DNA from: an endosymbiont of Acanthamoeba sp. UWC8
Lineage (GTDB): Bacteria > Pseudomonadota > Alphaproteobacteria > Rickettsiales > Midichloriaceae
Length of the DNA stretch: 64,000 nucleotides
Assembly: GCF_000730245.1 (NCBI RefSeq)
Contig: NZ_CP004403.1
Coordinates: forward strand, 1 to 64,000
Direction: 5' to 3'
The first letter of the stretch is position 1. Each line of letters begins with the position of its first letter. Shown piece by piece: positions 31,569 through 40,785 of the stretch. The position numbers and the translations under genes are program-made. Below the pieces are notes generated by a model. It did not search any database. It saw nothing but the letters and a program-made list of their open reading frames with translations, and was not told the origin of the DNA.

Positions 31569-34316
31569 CTAAGCTTTTTTCTTCTTTCTCTTCTTGAGTG
31601 CCGGGAAAGTTAGGATAAATTCGGTATACTTGCCTAGGCGTGACTTGCATTCAATATATCCGCCCATATCGTGCATTATCATTTTACAAAATGCAAGACC
31701 GATACCGGTACCGCTTTTGCTTTTTGAATAGAATTTATCAAATATATAAGGTATGTCCTCTTCCGATATGCCTTTACCATTATCTCTAAAATATAGCTTA
31801 TTACTCTCTGCTCTAATCTCTATTTCTACATTCCTGCCACCATATTTATATGCATTATTCAGCAAATTAGACAGCAAGCGTTTAATATAATGCAGTGAGC
31901 CGTAAAATAAAAAGTTTTCTACAATGTTAATAACGACACCGTCTTTCTCGGGGTTAAGTAGCTTATATTCTAATATGCTTGCGGTAACGCATTCTTCTAT
32001 ACTGATATTCTTCTTATCATCGGCAATTATCGTGCTTTTAAGCGAAGCAAGAAGCCCATCAACTGTACTGATACCCTGGGAGCTAACTTTAGTAAGCATT
32101 TGAGTAAATTCTGCTAAAGTATTAGCATCTTCCGTATTTAGAGTGAAAGTACAAAGATCCCCTTTCACTTGTTTATTGGCAAAGGCACCCTGAAATAAAT
32201 TATTTATGGTCACTGCACACATATTAAGTGTCGCAAGCGGGCTTTTTACCTCGTGTGCCATAGCTCCGCCGAACATATGCATTGTTTCTACTCTTTCTTC
32301 CTGCTCCTTCTCACGTTTTCTAAGAAAGAACAAGGTGGCGAATAAGAAAAATAAATAAATATAGGCTATGCGGCCTGTGGTAGTGATTTCCTGGAATCCC
32401 TCTAGACTAAATCCACTTTGCTTGAATAAAATAAACCCGCCAAGCGTACCGATCGAATAAAGTAATAAAAACCTCCTCGCATCAACAAATAAGTATAAAG
32501 AAAAAGCGGATAATATACCGTTTACCACCCAGAACGGGTCATTAAACCCAATAAATAGCATATAACTTGAAACGAATGGTAAACAGAAAGTGATCAGGAA
32601 ATACCAATAATAATGCAAATATTTTTCTAAAAATCTTTTGCTGACTATAAACTCTCTAAATAACAAAACCATACAGAAAAAGTAGCCGATGGTTATAAGG
32701 TAAGCAAATGTAACATGCCCCGGGCTTGAGGTGACATCCAGGCTATATAAGAAGTAATAAGAAAGAGTAAAGGTACAAAATTTTCTAATTTCTATTTTAT
32801 GTTGCCCGGGATTCTCTGCAAGCAACTTAATACTGGAGATTAAAAACTTATATGCATTTCTTATCGGGTCAAAAATAGCATTTGTAATCCTATTTAGTAA
32901 GGATTCTCTGGCCACTTTAGGAGTGGATTGTACTTGTATATGTCCTTTGGAAACTTGGTAATAGTGCATGCAGAATAAGCCTAGTGCACTTCCTATGTCA
33001 CCTAAAGTAATACTTATTATAGCAAATTCCCCTGCAATAACTCTACCGATTAAAGTAAAAATAATAGCACTAATTACACTTGCTATAAATGAGTTGCTAT
33101 TAGTTCTAAAACCTAAAAATCCTGCGATTGTAGGAATTGAAATTAAAGGCTCCCAAAAGTTTGCTACTAACCATATTAAAGCTAAAATATTACTACTTAA
33201 TTTGATAAGAGCTAGAGAGGAGATAGCAAGTACAATTGTTGTAGCTTTGAGAGCAATAAGCTGCAAAGCATTATTCATATTTGGTCTTAATACTTTCAAA
33301 ACATCGTTAATTAAAATTATACTGGTTGCATTTATTTGAGCTTCAGCCACAGACATAATAATTGCCATGAGCCCTGAAACCATTATGCCTTTGAGTCCAA
33401 GAGGCAAAAGCGATATAAACTTTAATAATGTTTCGTCAGGTTGTATATTTGGAAAAACAGCTTTCATTTTATAAGCAATAAGACAAAGTGCAGCTGAAAA
33501 AGGCAGAGATATTAAAGTAATCATCTTTAATGCTTGCTTAAGTTGTTTAGTGTCTTTGGCAATCAAGCATCTTTGAATAAAAGCAGGATCTACCCCAGGT
33601 AATAAAAAATATAATGTAAAGCTAGTTAATAAACTTACATTTTCATTCGATAATTTTATTTTTAAATGAGATTCAGGAAGATAAGAAATAAAGTTTTCAA
33701 GCCCCCCTGCTTTAGAAAAAATAACTATATATGATATTGGAATAATAAAAAAGAAGATGGCAAATTTAAAAATCTCAGTATGTATTACAGCTTTAATACC
33801 GCCTAAAGCTGAATATATTGTGATGACCCCATATCCAATTAATATTCCATACCCTGTTTCAATACCTAAAAAATAGTTAAATACAAGACCTAAGGCTAGG
33901 GCTTGAGCTGCAATAGATCCTAAGCTTATTATCATGGATGATAAAGCTACTACCCATCTGCCTGGAGCCCCATAAAGCTTATAAATTATTTCAGTAAGTG
34001 TTATACATTCTTTAAACTGTTCAAAATTACAAGTAATAATCTTAGTTATAATAATCCAACTTAGTGGAACAAGCAATTGCCCAACTACGTAAATAGCTCC
34101 AAACTCATAGATTTTACCAATTACCCCAATAGTACTTCCTGCCCCTATTGAAGATGCAAATATAATACAGACTAAGACTGTTACTGATATATTTTTATAT
34201 CCTAACGCAAAATCTTTAAAAGTCTTGATTTTAGTTGTTTTATATAGGCCGATTATTAAACATATACTTAAAAAAGCTATAACAATTGATAAATCAATAT
34301 AAGTTAATTTAATCAT
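31569..34316 (-). CDS. Sodium:solute symporter fused to a histidine kinase
   Basis: A 915-residue fusion. Residues 1 to about 460 are a sodium:solute symporter (SSS/PutP type) with around 13 helices, including IFASSIGAGSTIGVIGKIYE. About 500-660 is a second bundle of five or six helices with a pattern (FLITFCLPFVSSYMLFIG, then FWVVNG and YLFVDARRFLLLYSIG) that recalls CqsS/LqsS quorum sensors. The kinase follows, with His688 in GGAMAHEVKSPLATLNM, an N-box LLSNLLNNAYKYGG and GTGIGLAFCKMIMHDMGG. No receiver domain is attached and no response regulator is adjacent. CbrA-like proteins show that an SSS domain can serve as a kinase input. The CqsS-like reading is inference. Confidence 0.9.
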   Translation of the reverse strand: MIKLTYIDLSIVIAFLSICLIIGLYKTTKIKTFKDFALGYKNISVTVLVCIIFASSIGAGSTIGVIGKIYEFGAIYVVGQLLVPLSWIIITKIITCNFEQFKECITLTEIIYKLYGAPGRWVVALSSMIISLGSIAAQALALGLVFNYFLGIETGYGILIGYGVITIYSALGGIKAVIHTEIFKFAIFFFIIPISYIVIFSKAGGLENFISYLPESHLKIKLSNENVSLLTSFTLYFLLPGVDPAFIQRCLIAKDTKQLKQALKMITLISLPFSAALCLIAYKMKAVFPNIQPDETLLKFISLLPLGLKGIMVSGLMAIIMSVAEAQINATSIILINDVLKVLRPNMNNALQLIALKATTIVLAISSLALIKLSSNILALIWLVANFWEPLISIPTIAGFLGFRTNSNSFIASVISAIIFTLIGRVIAGEFAIISITLGDIGSALGLFCMHYYQVSKGHIQVQSTPKVARESLLNRITNAIFDPIRNAYKFLISSIKLLAENPGQHKIEIRKFCTFTLSYYFLYSLDVTSSPGHVTFAYLITIGYFFCMVLLFREFIVSKRFLEKYLHYYWYFLITFCLPFVSSYMLFIGFNDPFWVVNGILSAFSLYLFVDARRFLLLYSIGTLGGFILFKQSGFSLEGFQEITTTGRIAYIYLFFLFATLFFLRKREKEQEERVETMHMFGGAMAHEVKSPLATLNMCAVTINNLFQGAFANKQVKGDLCTFTLNTEDANTLAEFTQMLTKVSSQGISTVDGLLASLKSTIIADDKKNISIEECVTASILEYKLLNPEKDGVVINIVENFLFYGSLHYIKRLLSNLLNNAYKYGGRNVEIEIRAESNKLYFRDNGKGISEEDIPYIFDKFYSKSKSGTGIGLAFCKMIMHDMGGYIECKSRLGKYTEFILTFPALKKRKKKKA

Positions 34317-34483
34317 GCGGAGTATTTATAATATTTAAAAAATATTATATAACATTTATAAATAATCTTCAAATATCTTAAATACAATTTAAGCATTATT
34401 AAAATAACGAATAATATATATAATATAAGAGGAGAAGTAATTTAGATTGTTTTTATAAAAACGCAACTTCGTTCATTATTTTA

Positions 34484-34600
34484 ATGAGGGAATATTTGGG
34501 ACTAAGACTACAAGTAAAGGGATGCAATGGTTATACAAGATTATATTTGCAAAATTTTTATATAATTAGGGCGAGGCTTAAAAGAAAAAAATACCTGTAG
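34484..34600 (+). pseudogene. Possible remnant of an IscA/ErpA-like (HesB family) gene
   Basis: The frame from the ATG at 34484 reads MREYLGLRLQVKGCNGYTRL and then loses resemblance. LGLRLQVK-GCNGYT recalls the core of A-type Fe-S carriers (LGLR-x-G-V-K...GC-[SN]-G), with the Gly-Gly before Cys missing. The upstream frame is open for only 14 more codons and the C-terminal cysteines (CGC) are absent. It would be a decayed fragment if real; chance similarity cannot be excluded. Confidence 0.25.
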
Positions 34601-34618
34601 AGAAATATGGAAAAATTT

Positions 34619-34780
34619 TTATTTGGTCTTATTACCCTGAGATAAGAATATATTTTTCCCCAAAACCGCTTCAATAGCGTTTTTAGCTACAAAAGTTTTT
34701 TTAGTAGGTTTCGAATGAGAAAATGCACAAACAACAAATGCTACAGCACTTAAGATAAAAGCTTTTTTGAAAATAGACAT
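34619..34780 (-). CDS. Small secreted or anchored peptide (53 residues)
   Basis: The product begins MSIFKKAFILSAVAFVVCAF, a classic signal peptide with basic n-region and hydrophobic core. It continues with a basic mature part of about 33 residues (HSKPTKKTFVAKNAIEAVLG and then KNIFLSQGNKTK). A GAGG ribosome binding site lies about 8 bases before the ATG. The Cys18 context does not look like a lipobox with certainty. It stands alone in a 900-base AT-rich gap, so it may be a monocistronic small gene. Function unknown. Confidence 0.6.
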   Translation of the reverse strand: MSIFKKAFILSAVAFVVCAFSHSKPTKKTFVAKNAIEAVLGKNIFLSQGNKTK

Positions 34781-35219
34781 TTTAATAGCCTCAAAGTTAT
34801 TTATTTAACTTTTAATTAAACTAAAGAATGATCATTAATTTGACAATACATATTTTATTAAGAATTAGATAATATATAATTACTATTTGCTACGTTACTT
34901 TAAATAGCTATAAAAGATTAAAGTTTTGAAATATCTAATATATCGCCTACCTTATTACCATGGTAGCATAAGAGTTAAAAAATCGAAAAATAAGTAATAT
35001 ATAACCTTATAAAGTTTCGAACCAATGGATAAAATTTTAATATTGTAATAAATATGTTGTTTTAGCTTAGACAATGTAAAGTAAGAAGGAATTTACTTGG
35101 ATGCTATGGTCAAATATTGACGAAATATTGTAAAGTTTAAATATAACCTTAAGATCTTTTAAGCAGTATTATAGTAAATAACATTATCTTTAAAACAAAA
35201 CAAAAACCTTAAAAAATAT
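34781..35219. other. AT-rich gap without recognised gene
   Basis: This 439-base stretch holds only short open frames and AT-rich sequence. It probably contains the promoter of the 53-residue gene at its left edge. No hairpin with a T tract, tRNA or repeat was recognised. Confidence 0.5.
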
Positions 35220-36119
35220 TTAAAAGCATTTATTAAAAAACTCTTCATAAATATGTTTTTCTAAGATATCGCATTTATTAAGAAATGAATAATCAAAAGA
35301 AAGTTTTATATCTTTCAAAATAGAATAGTTTTGTGCCCAGTTTAATATATTTCTTGTAGACATTAAAATAGTGATATCGCCGTTTATAAAACCTTGTCTT
35401 ATAAGCTGAGCGAGAGTCACCATGCTTTTAAGTGTATCTTTAGGGATATCGGGGAGTTTTAAGGCTAATACTTCAAGCTCTTTATCAGGGGGCATAAAAT
35501 CAAGGTTGGTAATAATATTCCAGCGATCCAGCTGCGCCTGATTTATCGGGTTTGTTCCGTGATAAAGGCCGGTCGGGTCGCCTAGGCCGATAGTGTTTGC
35601 AGTTGCAAAGATTCTAAAATGCTTATGAGGCTTTATTACGCTATTTTGCTCAAGTAAAGTAAGCTTCCCGTTCGTCTCTAAAAGTTGTTGGATTACAAAC
35701 ATAACATCCGGTCTTCCTGCGTCATATTCATCAATGATAAGTGCGATAGGCTGTTTTAGTGCAAGAGGGATTATACCTTCCTGAAATGAAGTGATTTGTT
35801 TTCCTTCACTTAGGGTTATGGTATCACGGCCGATCAGCTCGGTTCTGGTAATGTGGCCGTCAAGATTAATTCTAATACATGGCCAATTCAGCCTTGCTGC
35901 AACTTGTTCAACATGGCTTGATTTCCCGCTGCCGTGGTAACCGTTTATAAAAACTTTAAGGTTATGCTCAAAGCCCATAAGTATAGCTCTGGTTGTGTTT
36001 TCATCAAACACATAGCAATCATCCGTTTCTGGGACTAAATCTGATTTCCTGCTGAATTTATTTAGTTCACCGAAATCAAAATCAAATAAACTTTTAGAAT
36101 CTACTTTAATTTGTTCCAT
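35220..36119 (-). CDS. cobS: CobS-like AAA+ ATPase
   Basis: CobS with CobT forms the AAA+ chaperone of aerobic cobaltochelatase. The 299-residue protein aligns over its whole length: N-terminal FDFGELNKFSRKSDLVPETD, Walker A GYHGSGKSS at 60-68, LDGHITRTELIGRDTI, Walker B IALIIDEYD near 125-133 and ATANTIGLGDPTGLYHGTNP with sensor 1. No cobT, cobN or other cobalamin gene is in the window. The ATG overlaps the flbD stop by one base (TAATG), so it is translated with the flagellar regulator. In the absence of B12 synthesis, a general remodelling role as a MoxR-like ATPase is conceivable. Confidence 0.92.
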   Translation of the reverse strand: MEQIKVDSKSLFDFDFGELNKFSRKSDLVPETDDCYVFDENTTRAILMGFEHNLKVFINGYHGSGKSSHVEQVAARLNWPCIRINLDGHITRTELIGRDTITLSEGKQITSFQEGIIPLALKQPIALIIDEYDAGRPDVMFVIQQLLETNGKLTLLEQNSVIKPHKHFRIFATANTIGLGDPTGLYHGTNPINQAQLDRWNIITNLDFMPPDKELEVLALKLPDIPKDTLKSMVTLAQLIRQGFINGDITILMSTRNILNWAQNYSILKDIKLSFDYSFLNKCDILEKHIYEEFFNKCF

Positions 36120-37408
36120 TAACTTGCATCCCTATATTGATCCAGCTTTTTCTTCAGCACCTTTATAGTTATGCCGAGAACATTAGCTGTTTTATCGTAA
36201 TTTCCTTGAAATTTTTTCCAGGCATTTTCTATAGTTTCTTTTTCAGCCGCAGCCAATGTTTTTATTTCAATATTATCATTATTTACTATGGAATTATTGT
36301 AATCCGTAAGAGTTAATATTATGTCATTAGGAGAAATTTTTTCGTCTAAAGAAAGAAGCAATGCCCGGTGAATAGTATTTTCTAATTCTCTTACATTACC
36401 CGGCCAATTATAAGATAATAATTTTTCAGTTGCCTCATTTGACAGTTGCTTATATGGGATAGAATTTAAGGCAGAAAACTTATTAAGGAACACTTCCGCA
36501 AGGTCTAAAATATCATCTTTTCTTTCTTTTAAAGAAGGGAGTTTTAAATGAATAACGTTAAGTCTGTAAAATAAATCTTCCCTAAATCTTCCGGCTTTCA
36601 CCTCCTCAGCTAAGTTTCTGTTTGAAGTAGCTAAGATTCTAATATCTAATTTTACCGGGGCACTTCCGCCGACTCTATATATTTCTCTTTCCTGTATTGC
36701 TCTAAGTAATTTTGCTTGAAGCCTTAACTCCATTTCACTTATTTCATCCAGTAGTATTGTCCCGCCTTGTGCCTCTTCAAATTTACCGATTCTGCGGTCA
36801 ACAGCGCCAGTAAATGCACCCTTCTCATGCCCAAAAAGTTCCGATTCCAGTAAATTATCAGGGATAGCTGCGCAGTTAAGCGATATTAAATCTCTTTTGC
36901 TACGTTTACTTCTATTGTGAATATATTTAGCTATAACTTCTTTACCTACTCCCGATTCGCCTGTTATTAGAACGCTTGCCTCACTGGGAGCAATTTGGTC
37001 TGCTATTCTGATAGTTTCTTGGAACTCTTTTGATTTTGCAATCATTTTTGAAGGTTTATCACTTGTCGTAATCAATTCCAAAAGTGCGGAAATAATTTCT
37101 TCATCCGGGGGGAGAGATATATATTCCTTAGCGCCGGACTTAATAGCATATATAGCTTTTTCTTTGTCAGCTTCAATTCCGCAGGCAACCACCGGTATAC
37201 TTATTCTTTCTTCTTTAAGGCTTTGGGTTAAAGATTTTATATCTTGTGAAACCTCAACCAATAGTAAGTCCGCTCCCTTACCGGAGCGCAATGCCGCCAG
37301 AGCAGCTTTAATATCGGAAACATGAAAGATTTTTGCGCCACGTTTAGCCGCAATTTTACTTGCAGTAACTATCTGTTCACTCATTCCACCAATTACAATT
37401 AGTCTCAT
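36119..37408 (-). CDS. flbD: FlbD-type sigma-54-dependent flagellar transcription activator
   Basis: FlbD activates sigma-54 promoters of late flagellar genes in alphaproteobacteria. The 429-residue protein has an N-terminal receiver-like domain (1-115), an AAA+ core with Walker A GESGVGKE at 150-157 and the sigma-54 contact loop GAFTGA at 197-202, and a C-terminal Fis-type helix-turn-helix (about 385-425). As in Caulobacter FlbD, the receiver lacks the phosphorylatable Asp (LLLVEVSQD) and the acidic pocket, and the block [20 protein letters not shown] is characteristic. That means control by a partner such as FliX rather than by phosphorylation. Two matching promoters lie upstream of flgE and its duplicate. 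Confidence 0.93.
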   Translation of the reverse strand: MRLIVIGGMSEQIVTASKIAAKRGAKIFHVSDIKAALAALRSGKGADLLLVEVSQDIKSLTQSLKEERISIPVVACGIEADKEKAIYAIKSGAKEYISLPPDEEIISALLELITTSDKPSKMIAKSKEFQETIRIADQIAPSEASVLITGESGVGKEVIAKYIHNRSKRSKRDLISLNCAAIPDNLLESELFGHEKGAFTGAVDRRIGKFEEAQGGTILLDEISEMELRLQAKLLRAIQEREIYRVGGSAPVKLDIRILATSNRNLAEEVKAGRFREDLFYRLNVIHLKLPSLKERKDDILDLAEVFLNKFSALNSIPYKQLSNEATEKLLSYNWPGNVRELENTIHRALLLSLDEKISPNDIILTLTDYNNSIVNNDNIEIKTLAAAEKETIENAWKKFQGNYDKTANVLGITIKVLKKKLDQYRDAS

Positions 37409-37467
37409 TGCTTACCGGCTCTAATATTAAGATTATATAAAGATACTATATAAATAATTCAGATCTT

Positions 37468-38160
37468 TCAAATATTATAAACAACTTTAGAGTGTTTAGA
37501 AGCAGCATTGCTAATCCGAGTGTTTCCATTAGTAATTAAGATGTATTTTAATGTACTAAATATCATATAAAATGCTATGCATATTAAAATATGCAGCACA
37601 GCAGTACTACTTAACCCTAGAAATCTTATTGAAAAACCTGCTTGCTCCAAACAACTGGCAAGTACTAATAAAAAAATTCCTAAAATTCCGGGTATAATAT
37701 TTTTTGATAAATTATTAGCAAAGCAAACTAAAAATATAACAAGCATATTAAAAGCAGCCATGCTGTAATAAAGGATTGCTATTACAAATTCACTACTTAC
37801 TTCAACTACGGCTATAAAATAAAGTACTAAGGTTACAATAGAAAAAATAAACATAATATAGGTGAATAATTTTGAATTAAACATTGCCGCACACATATTC
37901 CAAGTAATGGCGACCGCTACCCCTAGACAAACTAAATTCATATAATTCAGCGTCATTCTTAATAAATAATTTTTGCTGTTAATTAGCACTCCTTCGTTTA
38001 CTAAACCAAGTGAGGTTGAGATACTTATAAGTACTAAAAAAGAAATGATTAAATTTTTTAAAACCCGGTTTGTTGTTTCAATTTTATAAAAATCGATACT
38101 ATAATATATGCATTGGATAACCAATACACTTAAAATCAAAATTATATCTATATACATCAT
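37468..38160 (-). CDS. Seven-helix membrane protein, unknown function
   Basis: The 230-residue protein has seven evenly spaced hydrophobic segments (about 4-23, 36-56, 70-95, 100-121, 127-150, 156-178 and 188-210) and a short hydrophilic tail. No signature of a known family is recognised; the layout resembles bacterial 7-TM sensor modules without an output domain. It lies 59 bases upstream of flbD on the same strand, so the two may be cotranscribed, and a link to signalling is possible but unproven. Two successive ATG codons make up the start. Confidence 0.7.
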   Translation of the reverse strand: MMYIDIILILSVLVIQCIYYSIDFYKIETTNRVLKNLIISFLVLISISTSLGLVNEGVLINSKNYLLRMTLNYMNLVCLGVAVAITWNMCAAMFNSKLFTYIMFIFSIVTLVLYFIAVVEVSSEFVIAILYYSMAAFNMLVIFLVCFANNLSKNIIPGILGIFLLVLASCLEQAGFSIRFLGLSSTAVLHILICIAFYMIFSTLKYILITNGNTRISNAASKHSKVVYNI

Positions 38161-38275
38161 AAATACTAAAAATACATTTCCTTATTAGCAGAATTTTTTC
38201 TTTTTTTCAACAGGGCAATTACATAATTACATTATTTTTTAATAGAAGGTGTCATGTAAGATTTTAAATAATATC

Positions 38276-38305
38276 TTGCCTTTTTAATTTGAACGGGATT
38301 ATAAT
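38276..38305 (+). promoter_or_regulatory. Sigma-70-type promoter of the SRP RNA
   Basis: TTGCCT at 38276-38281 and TATAAT at 38300-38305 are 18 bases apart. The predicted first base, about 38312, coincides with the start of the terminal helix of the 4.5S RNA. Confidence 0.65.
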
Positions 38306-38311
38306 TATAAA

Positions 38312-38403
38312 GGAAGTTAGTTGAGGGCAGCAAAGTTTGTAAATTTGGTCAGGTCTGAAAAGAAGCAGCCATAGCAAGTTAAACTGGGTCTTAGCTAGCT
38401 TCC
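38312..38403 (+). ncRNA. ffs: Signal recognition particle 4.5S RNA (small bacterial type)
   Basis: The conserved apical core is present: GGTCAGG, a GAAA tetraloop closed by TCT/AGA, then AAGCAGCC (38347-38370). In E. coli the same region reads GGTCAGG-TCC-GGAA-GGA-AGCAGCC. The ends GGAAGTTAG (38312-38320) and CTAGCTTCC (38395-38403) pair over nine bases with one wobble, closing one long hairpin of about 92 nt, the usual size for the Alu-less proteobacterial form. With Ffh it targets membrane proteins to FtsY. It lies upstream of dnaN in a gene-free gap. Confidence 0.92.
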
Positions 38404-38520
38404 ACCTCAAATTTTATTCTCTTATAAAAAAGTTCTATTTTGCTATCTTACTTAATTGATATTGAAAGTTGTAGAATATTGATTATTATGCTTTCAAAAG
38501 CAGATATTTAGGTTCTCCGT

Positions 38521-39648
38521 ATGAAAATTGTTATAAAGAAGAGTAATTTACAGAAAGCTCTTAATCATGTTCAATCAATAGTAGAAAAGCGTAATGCTAT
38601 TGCAATGCTCGCGAATGTTAAGATTGAAGCTAAGGATAACCGCCTTGCCTTCACTACTACGGATATGGATATTTCAATAACTGATTTAGTTGAAGCTGAG
38701 GTTGACCAACCTTATTCAACTACTATTCCGGTGCTTACATTATATGAAATTGTTAAAAAAATCCCTGAGGATGCAGATATAACTTTCGAAGCATCGGCAG
38801 ATAATATCAATCAGATTTTAGTTAAGTTTGCTTCCAGTAAATTCACTTTACCTTGTTTGCCGGCGGAAGAATTTCCTAATTTTGAACTTGGTGATACTAC
38901 CCATAATTTTAAAATTAGCTCCAGTGCCTTAAAGCTCTTATTAACTAAGACACGCCATGCTATTTCCAATGAGGAAACAAGATATTATTTAAACGGAATT
39001 TATCTTCATAGTATTGAATCCGAGGGCGCTGGATTATTAAGGGCAGTTTCAACCGACGGCCATCGATTAGCAAGAGCGGAGGTAGCGCTTCCTGAAGGAG
39101 CGAAAAATATACCCGGTATCATTATTCCTAAAAAAACCGTAAATGAATTAATAAAGCTAGTAGAAGATTTTAATGATGATATAAATATCGGCTTGTCGGT
39201 CAATAAAGCAATATTTGAGATTGGTAATTCGAAATTAATTACTAAGCTGATTGACGGTAAGTTCCCGGATTATACTCGAGTTATCCCGACTAATAATGAT
39301 AAGCAGCTGGAAATTTCCTGTAAAGATTTGATTAAATCCATTGAGCTTGTTATCTCAGTCTCAAGCGATAAAACAAGAGCAGTTAAGCTTGATATCGAGC
39401 CGTCAAAGGTAGTGCTTTCGGCAAGCAGCGAAATGAACGGTAATGCAAGCGGAACACAAATGCTTGCGGCTAATTATAATCTTGAACCAATTTCGATCGG
39501 TTTTAATTCAAAATATGTTTTAGATTCTTTAAATACCATGGAGGGTGACACAGTTAGATTCATGCTTTCCAATAGTAGCGGGGCGGTAATTGCATTAGAT
39601 AGCGCTGATGATAAAAGCCTCTATATATTAATGCCTATGCAGGTTTAA
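38521..39648 (+). CDS. dnaN: DNA polymerase III sliding clamp (beta subunit)
   Basis: The beta clamp encircles DNA and tethers polymerase III and other factors. The 375-residue protein has the three repeated clamp folds, with GIYLH and STDGHRLA in the second and the C-terminal ILMPMQV tail close to the canonical YIVMPMRL, part of the peptide-binding groove. Length is typical. recF follows after three bases. In many bacteria dnaN follows dnaA directly, but here it is 37 kb away. Confidence 0.97.
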   Translation: MKIVIKKSNLQKALNHVQSIVEKRNAIAMLANVKIEAKDNRLAFTTTDMDISITDLVEAEVDQPYSTTIPVLTLYEIVKKIPEDADITFEASADNINQILVKFASSKFTLPCLPAEEFPNFELGDTTHNFKISSSALKLLLTKTRHAISNEETRYYLNGIYLHSIESEGAGLLRAVSTDGHRLARAEVALPEGAKNIPGIIIPKKTVNELIKLVEDFNDDINIGLSVNKAIFEIGNSKLITKLIDGKFPDYTRVIPTNNDKQLEISCKDLIKSIELVISVSSDKTRAVKLDIEPSKVVLSASSEMNGNASGTQMLAANYNLEPISIGFNSKYVLDSLNTMEGDTVRFMLSNSSGAVIALDSADDKSLYILMPMQV

Positions 39649-39651
39649 TCT

Positions 39652-40749
39652 TTGGCGCTGATTGGGCTTAGTTTAACCGGTTTTCGTAACCACATAAGCT
39701 TAAATTTAAGCCTGGACAGCAACTTTGTAGTTATTTGCGGACAGAATGGTGTAGGAAAAACCAATGTATTGGAAGCTATATCATTCTTTGCACCGGGTAA
39801 AGGCTTTAGAAATGCCAGCTCAGAGGATGTTTTTAATAAGAATGATAACCGGCTTAATGAATGGGCGGTGAGTGCTGAGCTTGAGTGCGGTTATGATGAT
39901 ATCCGGATTACAACCGGTTGTAAGCTGGATGCTTATCACAATATTTCCCGAAGAATTATAAAAGTAAATGATGAGCTATCATATAAATCTTCAGAGTTGC
40001 TTAGTTATCTTAAAGTAATTTGGATAACTCCTCAGACTGATAGAATATTTTTAGAATCACCGGGAGTAAGAAGGAAGTTTTTAGATAGGGTGACTTATAA
40101 CTTCTTTCCGTTGCATGCTTCTCATATAGTTAATTATGAAAAACTGGTCAGATCTAGGTTAAAGATTATTCAACAACCTAAATTTGATGAAATTTGGGTA
40201 GCAGCACTTGAAAAGCAAATCGCTACATTAAATTTTCAAATTTATAAAAATAGAACTAATTGTCTTAATATGATTAAGGAGTCGCTTAATTTAAATTCGA
40301 GTAATTTTCTTAAGCCCGCTATTAACCTGGTCGGCAGTATTGATAATTTTCTTATAGATATAAAAAATAATGAAGTTGAACAAATCCAGGAAAAGCTGAA
40401 ATCTAACAGAAGAATTGATGCTTTGAGCGGCAGAACAAATTTCGGTATTCATAAAAGCGATATAGAAGCCTTCCATCCCATAAAGCACATTAAGGCAGAC
40501 CAGTGTTCTACGGGCGAGCAAAAAGCTATGTTAATTTCAATCATATTAGCTCAAATCAAATCTATAAAGCAAATTAGCTCCACTTCGGTGATTTTATTGC
40601 TTGATGAAGTGTTTTCCCATCTTGATATAAATTTCAGACGAAACCTAATTGAAGAATTGAATGCACTTGAAGTTCAAGCTTGGATCACCACCGCTAATGA
40701 GCACATAATTGAAGAAATTAATTATAAAAAAAATGTAGTATTAATTTAG
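39652..40749 (+). CDS. recF: DNA replication and repair protein RecF
   Basis: RecF is an SMC-like ATPase that with RecO and RecR loads RecA at gaps. The 365-residue protein begins ALIGLSLTGFRNH, has Walker A CGQNGVGKTN at about 29-38, the signature CSTGEQKAM and Walker B LLLDEVFSHLD near 320. The start is TTG, three bases after the dnaN stop; no ATG or GTG is available in frame nearby, and the conserved N-terminus begins here. The tight spacing suggests translational coupling to dnaN. Confidence 0.96.
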   Translation: MALIGLSLTGFRNHISLNLSLDSNFVVICGQNGVGKTNVLEAISFFAPGKGFRNASSEDVFNKNDNRLNEWAVSAELECGYDDIRITTGCKLDAYHNISRRIIKVNDELSYKSSELLSYLKVIWITPQTDRIFLESPGVRRKFLDRVTYNFFPLHASHIVNYEKLVRSRLKIIQQPKFDEIWVAALEKQIATLNFQIYKNRTNCLNMIKESLNLNSSNFLKPAINLVGSIDNFLIDIKNNEVEQIQEKLKSNRRIDALSGRTNFGIHKSDIEAFHPIKHIKADQCSTGEQKAMLISIILAQIKSIKQISSTSVILLLDEVFSHLDINFRRNLIEELNALEVQAWITTANEHIIEEINYKKNVVLI

Positions 40750-40785
40750 TCTTAGAGTTTTTGAGCTGTATATACCCGCATAATT

